Made by a program: the position numbers and the translations under genes
Part shown: in pieces, positions 43,460-53,326 of the stretch
Numbering within the stretch: position 1 is the stretch's first letter
Layout of the letters: each line of letters begins with the position of its first letter
Source: Methylophilus medardicus
GTDB taxonomy: Bacteria > Pseudomonadota > Gammaproteobacteria > Burkholderiales > Methylophilaceae
DNA: 64,000 bases
Assembly (NCBI RefSeq): GCF_006363955.1
Contig: NZ_CP040948.1
Span: 1,178,001 to 1,242,000 of the forward strand
Reading direction: 5' to 3'
The notes under the pieces: model-generated
Databases searched by the model: none
Told to the model about the DNA's origin: nothing
What the model saw: the letters and a program-made list of their open reading frames with translations, nothing else

Positions 43460-45004
43460 CTATTTAGTTTGTTTGGTTTTTTTATGTGTATTGGTCATGG
43501 TTTTTTTATCTGCAACCGAACTTGAACGTGTCTTGCTGTGGGCAGTCGTTTTTTTCGGCGCACTGTGTCGATTATTTTTTATCGTGCGTGAGTGACTCGT
43601 ATCGCCGGCGTTTGGTTCCGGTTTTTCCAGCTGCAACACTTGGCCAAGCGCCAGATTTTTTGATTTTAACTTATTTTGTTGCATGATCTGTTTGCTGCTG
43701 ATGCCATAACGTTTTGCCAGTTTTGCTAGGGTATCCCCTTGTTTTACCTTGTGCGAGAAGGTGCGCGATTGAGCGGTAGACGTGGTTTCGATGGGGACCT
43801 CAATCGGTAGTTGTGCCATTGCTGCAACATCAATGGGTCGCGTTAGACCGGATTGCACACTGGCGGGGACCAATAATGGTCTGCGAACGATCAGGTTACG
43901 ATTGGGTTTCAGGTTGTTGCTGGCGCTCAGTTCATAAATACTGATGCCAAATTGGTTGGCGATCGCCCCCAAACGTTCCCCTCGTTTGGGTTGATAACTG
44001 TGCCAACTGGACAGCGGACGGCTGTAACCATTGAGATTATTGGTGAAGTTGCTGGCTGCCCAAGTGGGTAACAGCAGTTTCTGATAACTGTTTTCTGTAA
44101 TGAGTACGGGGCGCGTAAAACTCGGGTTGAGCGCATTAAATTCTTCGAGTGAAATGCCTGCAAGCTCCGCAGCCAGTTTGGCGTCAATTTTGTTGGGAGC
44201 CTGCACCGTGGTGAAATAAGGCCGGTTGGGAATCTCATTCAGCGTTAACCCATAGTTTTCGGGCCGAAAAATGATATTTTTAATCGCCTGTAATTTGGGC
44301 ACATAATTGCGCGTTTCATCCGGCAAGGACAAATGCTGGTAATCGGTTGGCAGTCCTAGCTGACGGTTACGCTCAATGGCACGGGCCACAGTGCCTTCAC
44401 CCGCATTGTACGCGGCCAGCGCTAAATCCCAGGCCCCAAACATGGTGTATAACTTTTGCAGGTAATTGAGTGCGGCCTGCGTCGCCGCGGTGACATCTTT
44501 ACGCGAGTCTTTCCAGTAGTTTTGTTTCAGGCCGAAGTCTTTACCGGTGGAGGGAATAAATTGCCAGATGCCAGAGGCCTTGCTGGTCGACAATGCCTTC
44601 GGGTTAAAGCCGCTTTCAATCATGGGTAGCAACGCAATTTCGGTTGGCATGCCTCTTTTTTCGACTTCTACCACAATATGATAGAGATACTTTTTGCTGC
44701 GCTCGAGCATACGAGAGACATAGTCCGGGCGCGAGGCATACCATTGCTCATGCTTGTTGGTGTAGGTGGAGTCGATATCGGGCATATTGAATCCATCGCG
44801 CACGCGATCCCACAAGCTTTCTTGCAGACTCAGCGAGTCTTCAAACTGATAGCTAGAATTGTAGCTCTCGGAGGCTGGCCCCCCATAAGTTTCATCATAA
44901 CTCGCATTGTCATCCGACACGATTGCGGGCTCGACAGATTCAGCTGAGGCCCATATGGGAAACGCTGAAAAAGTGATCCAAAGCAATAATGTGTTAAAAC
45001 GCAT
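43460..45004 (-). CDS. mltD: Membrane-bound lytic murein transglycosylase D (MltD)
   Basis: 514 residues. Signal peptide (LLLWITFSAFPIWASA), SLT domain with catalytic Glu (E130 in ALLPMIESGFNPKALSTSKASGIWQFIP) and LAAYNAGEGTVARAI. At least two LysM peptidoglycan-binding modules follow (about 335-378 and 416-460). It cleaves murein glycan strands with formation of the anhydro-muropeptide. The tail after the last LysM is basic and Lys/Thr-rich (KKTTAHSKTRSSS ...), possibly a flexible or wall-binding end. No lipobox is visible, so lipid anchoring is not supported. Confidence 0.94.
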   Translation of the reverse strand: MRFNTLLLWITFSAFPIWASAESVEPAIVSDDNASYDETYGGPASESYNSSYQFEDSLSLQESLWDRVRDGFNMPDIDSTYTNKHEQWYASRPDYVSRMLERSKKYLYHIVVEVEKRGMPTEIALLPMIESGFNPKALSTSKASGIWQFIPSTGKDFGLKQNYWKDSRKDVTAATQAALNYLQKLYTMFGAWDLALAAYNAGEGTVARAIERNRQLGLPTDYQHLSLPDETRNYVPKLQAIKNIIFRPENYGLTLNEIPNRPYFTTVQAPNKIDAKLAAELAGISLEEFNALNPSFTRPVLITENSYQKLLLPTWAASNFTNNLNGYSRPLSSWHSYQPKRGERLGAIANQFGISIYELSASNNLKPNRNLIVRRPLLVPASVQSGLTRPIDVAAMAQLPIEVPIETTSTAQSRTFSHKVKQGDTLAKLAKRYGISSKQIMQQNKLKSKNLALGQVLQLEKPEPNAGDTSHSRTIKNNRHSAPKKTTAHSKTRSSSVADKKTMTNTHKKTKQTK

Positions 45005-45220
45005 GACGGTAATACTTAATCCTGAGACGGTGTTTTATAAGGCGGTCGGATGCATAAATAGGTAGAGGCATGGATTAACCGAGCGGCCGGATGGCCAAGC
45101 CAACTGGCACTAGATTGTCTAGCGCGTACAAGCACCCAAAAGAGGACATCATTCTACGTTAATTTTTCGGTGAGACAAGCCCTTGTCAGCAGCCTGCATC
45201 TGTGGTTCAACGCTGGGCAT

Positions 45221-46000
45221 CTAGAATAGGTTCCGTCGCGCGCGCAGTTCGGTAAAAACGTCAATTGCTGACCAGTCCATAAATGCGGGTTGTTTTGATA
45301 GCGCCTCACAACGCAAGAACGGATTTGTCGCTAACTCTAGCTTTAAAGCGGTGGGTAAGGTGGGTAGGCCGCGTGCACGCAAGCTTGCGGTTGTTTGCGC
45401 ACGTTGCTGCAAATCCATGTTTTCAGGGTCTACGGTCTGAGCAAAGGCAATGTTGTGTGCAGTATATTCGTGCGCAGGATAAATCTGGGTTTCGAGCGGG
45501 AGGGCGGCAATCGTTTGTAGTGAGGCAAACATTTGTGCAGGGGTTCCCTCAAACAAGCGGCCACAGCCAGCACCAAACAACACATCACCACTAAACAGAT
45601 GTTGTTGGTTGAGGTAATACGCAACATGGTCTAGCGTGTGGCCTGGTAGCGCAATGACCTCACCATACAGGCCTGAAAAATGCTCAAAAGTGAGCTGGTC
45701 ACCCTGTTTCACGCGTGTCACCTGTGGCATTTGATAAGCCGCATGCGCACTGTCAGGCGCATAAACCGGACATTGCCAGTGTTGCTGTAATGCCATTGCG
45801 CCACCAACATGGTCGGCGTGATGATGGGTCAACAAAATTCCCTTGAGCTGCAAATTAGCAGATGCTAAGGCTTGCGCGATGACCGCCGCATCGCCCGGGT
45901 CAACCACCAGCGCAAACTGCGCTTGCCGAATCAGCCATAAATAATTATCGCTAAAAGCGGGTAGGGCAATGATCTCTATACTTGCAGAAGTTTCTTGCAT
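45221..46000 (-). CDS. gloB: Hydroxyacylglutathione hydrolase (glyoxalase II)
   Basis: 259 residues of the metallo-beta-lactamase fold. THHHADHVGG, LPGHTLDHVAY, FSGDVLFGAGCGRLFEG and the YPAHEYT motif supply the two-metal site. It hydrolyses lactoylglutathione in methylglyoxal detoxification. The ATG at 46000 is used (a GTG immediately before it is also possible). The 216-base gap to mltD shows no gene. Confidence 0.95.
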   Translation of the reverse strand: MQETSASIEIIALPAFSDNYLWLIRQAQFALVVDPGDAAVIAQALASANLQLKGILLTHHHADHVGGAMALQQHWQCPVYAPDSAHAAYQMPQVTRVKQGDQLTFEHFSGLYGEVIALPGHTLDHVAYYLNQQHLFSGDVLFGAGCGRLFEGTPAQMFASLQTIAALPLETQIYPAHEYTAHNIAFAQTVDPENMDLQQRAQTTASLRARGLPTLPTALKLELATNPFLRCEALSKQPAFMDWSAIDVFTELRARRNLF

Positions 46001-46085
46001 CACGCATCATTGAAAATATGAGGGGGAATGTCAATACTCATGTATTAAGCATACCGCTCAACATTGGCACTTAACGGAGTCCATT

Positions 46086-46880
46086 TTGCTATCAACTCAG
46101 CCCGATCCACTTGATGCTGCGTCATTTGAAACCATGGCGCTGAGTCAGTACATTGCACGGCAAGAGATTCCGCTTTATGCACAAACGGTGGCTGATGTCT
46201 TCGGGTTTCATGCATTACAAATCGGTTGGCCGCAACATGACCTGCTTGAGCATAGCCGCATGCCCTATAAACACTCTCTGCAACTGACCGCGTCGGGCGG
46301 CGCATCGCTCTTGTGTGAGAGTGAGTTTCTGCCGTTCGCAGAGCAGTCAGTCGATTTGGTCTGCATGCCGCACGTGCTGGAGCAGTGTGCTGATCCGCAA
46401 CAAACCTTACGCGAGGCATTTCGTGTCTTGGTGCCAGAAGGCACCCTCATTCTGACCAGTATTACGCCATTGAGTGCCTTAGGTTTGCGGGCGCGCGTGG
46501 GTGGGTTTAAGCAAGCGGGACAGTTTAAAAGATTGTTCACCGCTTGGCGAATCCGTGATTGGCTGAATGTACTGGGCTTTGAAGTAGTGTATCGCGACAG
46601 TTTAGTACATGCCTTGCCAGTTAATGACCCTTTGTGGCTTGCCCGGCAGTCGTGTCTGGAGCGGTTGGGTCAGCACTCCTTAGGCCTGACCGGCGGCGTT
46701 TATTTTTTGGTAGCCAAAAAACGCGTATTAAACATGCGTTTACTTAAACCTGAATGGAAAAAAACATCTCTTAACCATGCCTTACAAGTAAGAAAAGGCC
46801 AATCTAGCATACAAAAACAAGCGCAAAAGGAGTTAGAATGCGCAAATGTCGAATCAACAATGGATAGAAATGTACGCTGA
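46086..46880 (+). CDS. SAM-dependent methyltransferase (Methyltransf_11-like)
   Basis: 264 residues. The SAM-binding fold is recognisable but loose: [12 protein letters not shown] in place of the usual glycine loop, then [42 protein letters not shown]. Substrate unknown. The start is TTG at 46086 with GGAG seven bases upstream; the next ATG would cut into the fold. Its 3' end overlaps rnhA by 35 bases, with the Shine-Dalgarno sequence of rnhA inside it. It is divergent from gloB. Confidence 0.82.
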   Translation: MLSTQPDPLDAASFETMALSQYIARQEIPLYAQTVADVFGFHALQIGWPQHDLLEHSRMPYKHSLQLTASGGASLLCESEFLPFAEQSVDLVCMPHVLEQCADPQQTLREAFRVLVPEGTLILTSITPLSALGLRARVGGFKQAGQFKRLFTAWRIRDWLNVLGFEVVYRDSLVHALPVNDPLWLARQSCLERLGQHSLGLTGGVYFLVAKKRVLNMRLLKPEWKKTSLNHALQVRKGQSSIQKQAQKELECANVESTMDRNVR

Positions 46881-47295
46881 TGGCGCCTGCAAAGGCAATC
46901 CTGGCGTCGGTGGCTGGGGTGTTTGGCTTAAATCAGGGGAGCATGAGAAATCGCTTTTTGGCGGTGAGAAGCTCACTACCAACAACCGTATGGAGCTGAT
47001 GGCGGTGATTCAGGGTTTGCAAGCCCTTAAAAAAACTTCACAAGTCAAGGTGTACACAGACTCAAGCTATGTGCAAAAAGGCATGACGGAGTGGCTGGCG
47101 GGCTGGAAACAAAAACAATGGCGAACAGCAGATAAAAAACCAGTCAAAAATGCGGATTTGTGGCAAATGCTGGATGCCGTGGCGGCTACCCATCAAGTGG
47201 AATGGATCTGGGTCAGAGGTCACGCGGGTAATGCAGGTAACGAGCGTGCCGACGCATTAGCCAATCAAGGCGTGCTGACTGTCGCCACCAGCTAG
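46846..47295 (+). CDS. rnhA: Ribonuclease HI
   Basis: 149 residues. Degrades RNA in RNA-DNA hybrids. The catalytic acidic residues lie in [11 protein letters not shown] (D), NRMELMAV (E), VYTDSSYV (D) and NERADALA (D). The ATG at 46846 is 12 bases after AAGGAG and overlaps the methyltransferase by 35 bases. dnaQ follows closely, a common pairing. Confidence 0.97.
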   Translation: MSNQQWIEMYADGACKGNPGVGGWGVWLKSGEHEKSLFGGEKLTTNNRMELMAVIQGLQALKKTSQVKVYTDSSYVQKGMTEWLAGWKQKQWRTADKKPVKNADLWQMLDAVAATHQVEWIWVRGHAGNAGNERADALANQGVLTVATS

Positions 47296-47305
47296 GAAAG
47301 TGCTC

Positions 47306-47986
47306 ATGAGACAGATTTTTCTTGATACAGAAACCACAGGTTTATACCCTGACCAAGGCCATCGCATTATCGAAATTGCGGCGGTAGAAATTTTCAACCG
47401 TCGCGCGACACAGCGTCATTTTCACGTTTATATTAATCCCGAGCGCGAAATAGATCCCGGCGCGCAAGAAGTGCATGGCATTTCACTCGAGTTCTTGCAG
47501 GACAAACCTTTGTTTGCCAATGTTGCCGAGGATTTTATTGCATTTATTCGCGGCGCTGAGTTAATCATTCATAACGCACCGTTTGATCTCGGCTTCCTAA
47601 ATATGGAGCTGGCGAAGCTGAATCAGGACAAACTGGAAACTCATGTTAGCGGCATTATTGATACGTTGAAAATGGCCAAAGAAATGCGCCCTGGCCAGCG
47701 TAACAATTTGGATGCGTTGTGTCGCCATTTTGGCATTGATAACTCTCAGCGAACGCTGCATGGCGCCTTGCTAGATGCTGAATTGTTGGCTGAAGTCTAT
47801 ATCGCCATGACGCGCGGCCAAGAGAGCTTATTGATGGAGCTATCAAGCCCAGAAACGCAGACCACGCAAACGCAACTGGCCGTTGATTTTTCTGCGCTTA
47901 AAGTGTTGGCCGCTGATGCGGAGGAATTATCAGCACATGCGCAATACATTGCATCATTGGCCAAGGCGGGAGCGTCGAGTTGGTAG
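47306..47986 (+). CDS. dnaQ: DNA polymerase III epsilon subunit (3'-5' exonuclease)
   Basis: 226 residues. Proofreading exonuclease of the replicative polymerase. Exo I FLDTETTGL, Exo II HNAPFDLGFLNMEL and Exo III HGALLDAELLAEVY are intact. ATG 47306 is preferred over GTG 47300 because AGGAA at 47295-47299 spaces correctly to it. It is transcribed with rnhA, separated by ten bases. Confidence 0.97.
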   Translation: MRQIFLDTETTGLYPDQGHRIIEIAAVEIFNRRATQRHFHVYINPEREIDPGAQEVHGISLEFLQDKPLFANVAEDFIAFIRGAELIIHNAPFDLGFLNMELAKLNQDKLETHVSGIIDTLKMAKEMRPGQRNNLDALCRHFGIDNSQRTLHGALLDAELLAEVYIAMTRGQESLLMELSSPETQTTQTQLAVDFSALKVLAADAEELSAHAQYIASLAKAGASSW

Positions 47987-48081
47987 TGTGTTAAGCCAAG
48001 CAGATTGGGCTTGGGCGACCAGCTTGTATTGCTTGAATGAAAACCAAAAGGCAGTGATTACCATTTTGAATTGGGTTATTT

Positions 48082-49167
48082 ATGGGTAAAAAAACAATTA
48101 TAGTGACTGGTGGGGCTGGTTTTATCGGCAGTAATTTTGTCAATGCGTGGGTCGGGAAAGCACTGGGTAAAGTGATTAACCTCGATAAATTGACCTATGC
48201 TGGCAACATGGAAAACTTGGCTGGCATCAGCCAACATCCCGATCACGTGTTTGTGCATGCGGATATTGCTGATCGCACCGCGGTGAAAGCCTTGCTCGAC
48301 ACTCATCAGCCGTTTGCGGTAGTGAACTTTGCTGCAGAAAGCCATGTAGATCGTTCGATTCATGCGCCAGACGCGTTCATTCAAACCAATGTTGTTGGCA
48401 CTTTTAACTTGCTTGAAGAGGTTCGAGCCTATTGGCAAGCGTTGCCAGTGGATGCGCAAAGCCAGTTCCGCTTTTTGCATGTTTCCACAGATGAGGTCTA
48501 TGGCTCGTTGTCAGCCTCTGATCCGGCTTTCAAAGAAAGCAATACTTATCAGCCCAATAGTCCGTATTCAGCCTCTAAGGCAGCCTCTGACCATTTGGTG
48601 AGGGCTTATCATCACACCTACGGGTTGCCGACCCTGACCACCAATTGCTCTAACAATTATGGTCCGTATCATTTTCCAGAGAAATTGATTCCGTTGGTGA
48701 TCCATAACGCATTGTCTGGCAAGCCTTTACCTATTTATGGCAATGGTAGCAATATTCGCGATTGGCTATACGTTGAAGACCATTGCAGTGCGATTCGCGA
48801 AGTGTTGGCGCGCGGCATCCCGGGGGAGACTTACAACATTGGGGGCTGGAACGAAAAAACCAATCTGGAGGTTGTGCACACTTTGTGTGACATCCTCGAT
48901 CAAGAGCGACCCAAGGCGCAGGGCAGCTATCGCGACCAAATGACTTTTGTCAAAGATCGCCCGGGCCATGATGCTCGCTATGCGATTGATGCCACTAAAA
49001 TCGAGCAAGAATTAGGCTGGAAACCTGAAGAAACCTTTGAAACAGGCATCCGCAAAACGGTCCGTTGGTATCTTGAGCACGCCGAATGGGTGGCGCGGGT
49101 CACGAGTGGTGAGTACCAGCACTGGCTTAGTAAAAACTACCATGAACGTGGAGAGGAACTCGCATAA
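48082..49167 (+). CDS. rfbB: dTDP-glucose 4,6-dehydratase
   Basis: 361 residues. Second step of dTDP-L-rhamnose synthesis. The Rossmann loop [25 protein letters not shown], the Tyr-xxx-Lys pair in YSASK and the catalytic Asp-Glu (STDEVYG) are present. It begins a four-gene rfbBACD run. The 95-base gap from dnaQ holds no gene. The Shine-Dalgarno site is weak. Confidence 0.97.
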   Translation: MGKKTIIVTGGAGFIGSNFVNAWVGKALGKVINLDKLTYAGNMENLAGISQHPDHVFVHADIADRTAVKALLDTHQPFAVVNFAAESHVDRSIHAPDAFIQTNVVGTFNLLEEVRAYWQALPVDAQSQFRFLHVSTDEVYGSLSASDPAFKESNTYQPNSPYSASKAASDHLVRAYHHTYGLPTLTTNCSNNYGPYHFPEKLIPLVIHNALSGKPLPIYGNGSNIRDWLYVEDHCSAIREVLARGIPGETYNIGGWNEKTNLEVVHTLCDILDQERPKAQGSYRDQMTFVKDRPGHDARYAIDATKIEQELGWKPEETFETGIRKTVRWYLEHAEWVARVTSGEYQHWLSKNYHERGEELA

Positions 49168-50048
49168 TGGCAAGAAAAGGGATTGTATTGGCTGGTGGTT
49201 CCGGCACGCGCTTGTACCCTGTGACGCAAGTGGTATCTAAACAACTGCTACCTGTGTATGACAAACCGATGATTTATTATCCGCTGTCGGCTCTGATGCT
49301 GGCAGGTATTCGTGAAGTCCTGATTATCTCGACGCCGATGGATACCCCTCGCTTTAAAGAGTTGTTGGGCGATGGGACGCAGTGGGGCATGCGTATTGAA
49401 TATCAGGTACAACCTTCACCAGACGGGCTTGCGCAAGCATTTATTTTGGGTGAATCTTTTATTGGCAACGATACCAGTGCTTTGGTGTTGGGCGATAACA
49501 TTTTTTATGGTCATGAGCTCGGAGAGATGGCCATGGCTGCTGGTCGCCGTGAGCAGGGCGCAACCGTGTTTGCTTATCCGGTCAATGATCCGGAGCGTTA
49601 TGGTGTAGTAGAGTTTGATGCAGCGGGTACCGCCATTAGTCTAGAAGAAAAGCCGACGCAGCCCAAATCGCGTTATGCGGTCACCGGCCTATATTTTTAT
49701 GACCAACGGGTGGTCGACATAGCCAAGCATCTTCAGCCATCACCGCGCGGCGAGTTAGAGATTACCGATGTGAACAAACAATACCTGGCGTGGGGTGACC
49801 TCAATGTTGAGGTGATGGGCCGTGGCATGGCTTGGTTAGATACCGGTACCCATGAATCTTTGCTAGAAGCCAGTGGTTTTATTCAGACGATCGAGAAACG
49901 GCAGGGCTTGAAGATATCTTGTCTTGAAGAAATTGCGTATAGGCAGGGTTTTATTGACGCTGAGCAGCTAGATAAACTTGCGGATAAATATGCCAAAAAC
50001 GGTTACGGGCAATATTTGAAACAAATTCTTAAAGAAAAGGTTTTTTAA
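49167..50048 (+). CDS. rfbA: Glucose-1-phosphate thymidylyltransferase
   Basis: 293 residues. First step of dTDP-rhamnose synthesis. The signature [34 protein letters not shown] contains the nucleotide loop and metal-binding region. The start overlaps the rfbB stop by one base (TAATG), and rfbC starts at its stop in the same way. Confidence 0.97.
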   Translation: MARKGIVLAGGSGTRLYPVTQVVSKQLLPVYDKPMIYYPLSALMLAGIREVLIISTPMDTPRFKELLGDGTQWGMRIEYQVQPSPDGLAQAFILGESFIGNDTSALVLGDNIFYGHELGEMAMAAGRREQGATVFAYPVNDPERYGVVEFDAAGTAISLEEKPTQPKSRYAVTGLYFYDQRVVDIAKHLQPSPRGELEITDVNKQYLAWGDLNVEVMGRGMAWLDTGTHESLLEASGFIQTIEKRQGLKISCLEEIAYRQGFIDAEQLDKLADKYAKNGYGQYLKQILKEKVF

Positions 50049-50593
50049 TGCAAGTCATTGCAACGTCTATCCCAGACGTATTGATTCTAGCGCCCAAAGT
50101 ATTTGGGGACGCGCGCGGTTTCTTTCTAGAAAGCTTCAATGCGCAGACCTTTAAAGCCAGCACCGGACTGGATGTGCAGTTCGTGCAAGATAACCATTCG
50201 CGCTCAGGCCGAGGGGTGCTGCGTGGCCTGCATTATCAATTGCATCAACCGCAAGGCAAACTTGTACGTGTGGTGCAGGGCGAAGTATTTGATGTGGCGG
50301 TGGATATGCGACGCCAGTCGCCTACTTTCGGTCAATGGGCTGGGGCGCACTTAAGCGCAGACAACCAGCGTCAGTTGTGGGTGCCGCCTGGCTTTGCACA
50401 TGGCTTTGTTGTGCTCTCTGACACCGCTGACTTTCTATATAAAACCACCGATTATTACGCACCACAGCATGAGGCTTGTCTACAGTGGAATGATCCGACG
50501 GTTGGCGTGGACTGGCCTTTAGCAACACCGCCAAGCTTGTCCGCCAAAGATCAGCAGGGCTTGTCTTGGTCTGACGCGCCTAAGTTTGATTAA
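50048..50593 (+). CDS. rfbC: dTDP-4-dehydrorhamnose 3,5-epimerase
   Basis: 181 residues, cupin fold. ARGFFLESFN, VQDNHSRSGRGVLRGLHYQ with the catalytic His, and LWVPPGFAHGFVVLSDTADFLYKTTDYY carrying the Tyr acid. It epimerises carbons 3 and 5 of dTDP-4-keto-6-deoxyglucose. One-base overlap with rfbA shows translational coupling. Confidence 0.97.
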   Translation: MQVIATSIPDVLILAPKVFGDARGFFLESFNAQTFKASTGLDVQFVQDNHSRSGRGVLRGLHYQLHQPQGKLVRVVQGEVFDVAVDMRRQSPTFGQWAGAHLSADNQRQLWVPPGFAHGFVVLSDTADFLYKTTDYYAPQHEACLQWNDPTVGVDWPLATPPSLSAKDQQGLSWSDAPKFD

Positions 50594-50619
50594 CACTGAC
50601 GATTGATTGCGGTACTGCC

Positions 50620-51540
50620 ATGAAAAAAATTCTGTTAACCGGGGTGACCGGCCAAGTAGGTCGTGCCTTGCAACGACATCTTGCACAATTTCCGCTTGCT
50701 GGCTGGCAAGTTGTTGCTTGCGACCGCCAGCAGATGGATTTAACAGCCCCTGAGCACATCCGCACCGTCGTGCGTGAGGTTGCGCCTGCACTCATTATTC
50801 ATCCTGCCGCCTATACTGCGGTAGACCATGCAGAGTCTGAGTCTGCATTGGCTTTTGCGATTAATGCCACGGCACCCAAAGTGTTGGCGGAGGAGGCTGC
50901 ACGACTCAAGGCCGGCATGATTCATTTTTCAACGGACTACGTTTATGACGGCACAAAGGCCTCCGTTTACGTCGAGACCGACAAAGTCAATCCGGTGAGT
51001 GTGTATGGTGCCAGTAAGCTGGCTGGGGAAGACGCGATTCGGCAAGTGGGATTACCACACTTAATTTTGCGCACAAGTTGGGTGTATGGTGCAGATGGAA
51101 AAAACTTTCTCAAAACCATCCTGCGCCTGGCACACACCCGTGAGTCAATGCGGATTGTTTCGGATCAGCACGGGGCGCCCACTTCGGATGCCTCGATTGC
51201 GCAAGCTGTGCGGCAATTATTGGATGTTTGGGAAGTCGAGAATTCGGATCACACTGGGGTCTATCATCTGGTGAATCGAGGGGAAACCTCTTGGTTCGGC
51301 TTTGCCAGTGCCATTGTTGACAAATATCAGCAGTTGGCGACCGATTACAGCTGGCCTGCGCTTGCGGTGAAAGAAATTGCGCCGATTGCGGCTGCTGAAT
51401 ATCCTACGCCGGCCAAGCGCCCGTCAAATTCCAAGCTCTCCACAGAAAAACTCGCACAAACTTTTGGGGTGATGTTGCCAGCGTGGCAAGAGAGCCTAGA
51501 CCAAGTGATGCACCGGCTGACACCCGGTGTCAATGTTTAG
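50620..51540 (+). CDS. rfbD: dTDP-4-dehydrorhamnose reductase
   Basis: 306 residues. Final reduction to dTDP-L-rhamnose, with LLTGVTGQVGRAL nucleotide loop, HFSTDYVYDG and the YGASKLAGE Tyr-xxx-Lys pair. It ends the rfb operon, seven bases from the convergent queD. No terminator is evident between them. Confidence 0.96.
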   Translation: MKKILLTGVTGQVGRALQRHLAQFPLAGWQVVACDRQQMDLTAPEHIRTVVREVAPALIIHPAAYTAVDHAESESALAFAINATAPKVLAEEAARLKAGMIHFSTDYVYDGTKASVYVETDKVNPVSVYGASKLAGEDAIRQVGLPHLILRTSWVYGADGKNFLKTILRLAHTRESMRIVSDQHGAPTSDASIAQAVRQLLDVWEVENSDHTGVYHLVNRGETSWFGFASAIVDKYQQLATDYSWPALAVKEIAPIAAAEYPTPAKRPSNSKLSTEKLAQTFGVMLPAWQESLDQVMHRLTPGVNV

Positions 51541-51547
51541 GGGAATC

Positions 51548-51994
51548 TCAAATTAGATCAAACGCATCGGTCCAGCTATTGGGCGTTTCATATAGCCTGA
51601 CTTTTACCAGTTTGAGCTGATTGCCAAAGGTATCCTGATATTGTGCCTTAAGAAGCTTAAATGCTTCAGCGGCCATATTTTCAGCTGTAGGCACTGACGG
51701 AAAAATCACCGTTTTGTGGCTGGGTAGGGAATTTAAGAAGTCCAACACCACGGTATCCCCCCGATAAACCAAAAAAGCATGGTCCCAGCGGTCAACAATG
51801 GTTTCGCGAGCAATGCGTTTAACATCTGCAAAATCCATCACCATGCCATTTTCGGAGGCATGCTCGGCATCAATGATCTCACCCGAGAGGGTAATCTCTA
51901 AAGCGTAGCGATGGCCATGCAAGTTGCGGCATTGGCTTTTATGATCTGGAATGCGATGACCAGCATCGAATTCTAAGCGTGTAGTAATTTCCAT
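51548..51994 (-). CDS. queD: 6-carboxy-5,6,7,8-tetrahydropterin synthase (QueD-type)
   Basis: 148 residues of the PTPS fold. Zinc ligands and catalytic Cys lie in FDAGHRIPDHKSQCRNLHGHRY; the E in the LYETPNSW end fits the pterin anchor. It acts in queuosine precursor synthesis. A second queuosine gene, queF, lies 2.4 kb away, which supports QueD over a pterin-cofactor role. It is slightly longer than the shortest members of the family. Confidence 0.92.
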   Translation of the reverse strand: MEITTRLEFDAGHRIPDHKSQCRNLHGHRYALEITLSGEIIDAEHASENGMVMDFADVKRIARETIVDRWDHAFLVYRGDTVVLDFLNSLPSHKTVIFPSVPTAENMAAEAFKLLKAQYQDTFGNQLKLVKVRLYETPNSWTDAFDLI

Positions 51995-52079
51995 GTCAGC
52001 ATTATATCAGACACCTTGATGCATGCCGTGCATGTTGCTTTGCTGACGTTTAAAGAACGCAGCTGCACTGACTGTTTAA

Positions 52080-52253
52080 TTAATACAAATCGTCAATATT
52101 CATGAGTGCATCTTCATCAGCCGAGTAGTGCTTGTGGCTTTTTTCGTAGTTGCCATAGCCAGTCTCAAAATCATCGACCTCATCGCCAGCAAAGTCTTCC
52201 AGCATCTGGTCAATCTTTTTAAAGTTTTCGTTAGGTGTTGTTTTTTGTAACAT
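52080..52253 (-). CDS. Small acidic protein, 57 residues, unknown function
   Basis: Short gene with an excellent Shine-Dalgarno sequence (GGGAGAT, seven bases before the ATG) and a clean stop. The product begins MLQKTTPNENFKKIDQMLED. It is rich in Asp, Glu and Tyr (GDEVDDFETGYGNYEKSHKHY) and ends NIDDLY. I do not recognise a family. No signal or membrane segment. A 19-base inverted repeat lies 66 bases upstream of its start, which could be an operator. It is divergent from a glutathione peroxidase. Confidence 0.7.
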   Translation of the reverse strand: MLQKTTPNENFKKIDQMLEDFAGDEVDDFETGYGNYEKSHKHYSADEDALMNIDDLY

Positions 52254-52318
52254 GGTGATCTCCCATTACGTCGTTAACTTACTCAAACGTGTCAGTCGTG
52301 AGTGTTCTCAAGAATTCA

Positions 52319-52337
52319 TTAGCATAGACTATGCCAA
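52319..52337. promoter_or_regulatory. Operator-like 19-base inverted repeat
   Basis: TTAGCATAGACTATGCCAA has eight of nine complementary positions around a central A (GCATAG-A-CTATGC perfect). It lies between the divergent small acidic gene and the glutathione peroxidase. Confidence 0.45.
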
Positions 52338-52480
52338 TCATGATATTTGTTCCTGACAATTTGAATATCGGCCGCGATTAAAAAAAGTAAAATATTGAAC
52401 GCTTAGTTAGAACAATCCTGTTAAGTGGGTGTCTGTGAACACATACCATAACAACAACCACTCATTTCTGGAGAGATGCA

Positions 52481-53011
52481 ATGCGCAGTTTGATTTTTAT
52501 ACTTCTTAGCTTGGGAGGCTATTCCATGGCACATGCCGATTGCCTGCCGTCATACCAACACCAATTTAAAACTTTGCAAGGGCAAACTGTCGATTTTTGT
52601 CAATTTCAGGACAAACCTGTACTCGTGGTGAACACGGCGAGTAAATGCGGTTTTACGCCACAATTTGAAGCTCTTGAAGGCATGTATGCCCAATATAAGG
52701 ACAAGGGCTTAGTGATTATTGGATTTCCGTCCAATGATTTCAGGCAAGAGCCAGGTAACAACAAGCAAATTGGCGATTTTTGTAAACTCACTTATGCCGT
52801 CAAGTTCCCCATGGTTGAAAAATCCAGTGTCACAGGCGGAGCGGCGAATCCGCTATATCAGCAGCTGATTAAACAGACGGGCCAAGCACCACAATGGAAT
52901 TTTTATAAATATTTGATCTTACCCGGTGGCCAAAAAGTGTATGCATTCAATAGTATGACCCAGCCTGATAGTGATGAGATCATGAGTAAGCTCAAACCTT
53001 ACCTTAAATAA
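52481..53011 (+). CDS. Glutathione peroxidase family protein, exported
   Basis: 176 residues with a signal peptide (RSLIFILLSLGGYSMAHADC), so probably periplasmic. The peroxidatic Cys is in NTASKCGFTPQ, and the WNFYKYL segment carries the conserved Trp-Asn. The usual catalytic Gln segment FPCNQF reads FPSNDF here, a variant with Asp in place of Gln that I believe occurs in other bacterial members. The substrate is probably hydroperoxide with a thioredoxin-type donor. GGAGAGAT precedes the ATG. Confidence 0.92.
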   Translation: MRSLIFILLSLGGYSMAHADCLPSYQHQFKTLQGQTVDFCQFQDKPVLVVNTASKCGFTPQFEALEGMYAQYKDKGLVIIGFPSNDFRQEPGNNKQIGDFCKLTYAVKFPMVEKSSVTGGAANPLYQQLIKQTGQAPQWNFYKYLILPGGQKVYAFNSMTQPDSDEIMSKLKPYLK

Positions 53012-53028
53012 GACACAGTGTTTTAATG

Positions 53029-53063
53029 GGGGTTTCCTGGTGAATAAATCGGCAGGGAACCCT
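53029..53063 (+). terminator. Hairpin after the peroxidase gene
   Basis: GGGTTTCCTG / CAGGGAACCC, ten pairs with one G-U, 13-base loop. The T tract is absent, so its termination strength is doubtful. Confidence 0.4.
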
Positions 53064-53112
53064 CTCAAATAAAACGATATAAAGTTTTTTTTATGTTTTG
53101 TCATGAAAGCCG

Positions 53113-53141
53113 TTGACAAGACTTCTGGCCATCATTAATAT
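53113..53141 (+). promoter_or_regulatory. tRNA-Ala promoter
   Basis: Perfect TTGACA (53113-53118), a 17-base spacer and TAATAT (53136-53141), about 53 bases before the tRNA. Confidence 0.6.
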
Positions 53142-53194
53142 GGCGCCTTCTTTGAATTGCACTGCAAAACAAAGAAATGCAATACCAGAGATTC

Positions 53195-53270
<76 letters not shown>

Positions 53271-53326
53271 AGTGATTGAAAATATTGAATTTTTTCTAAA
53301 ATAAATATTTAAATTATTTGAAAAAC

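Noticed and set aside
47987-48081. A possible small gene or terminator between dnaQ and rfbB
   Set aside because: Only a weak six-base dyad (CCAAGC/GCTTGG) without a T tract and no frame with a ribosome site.
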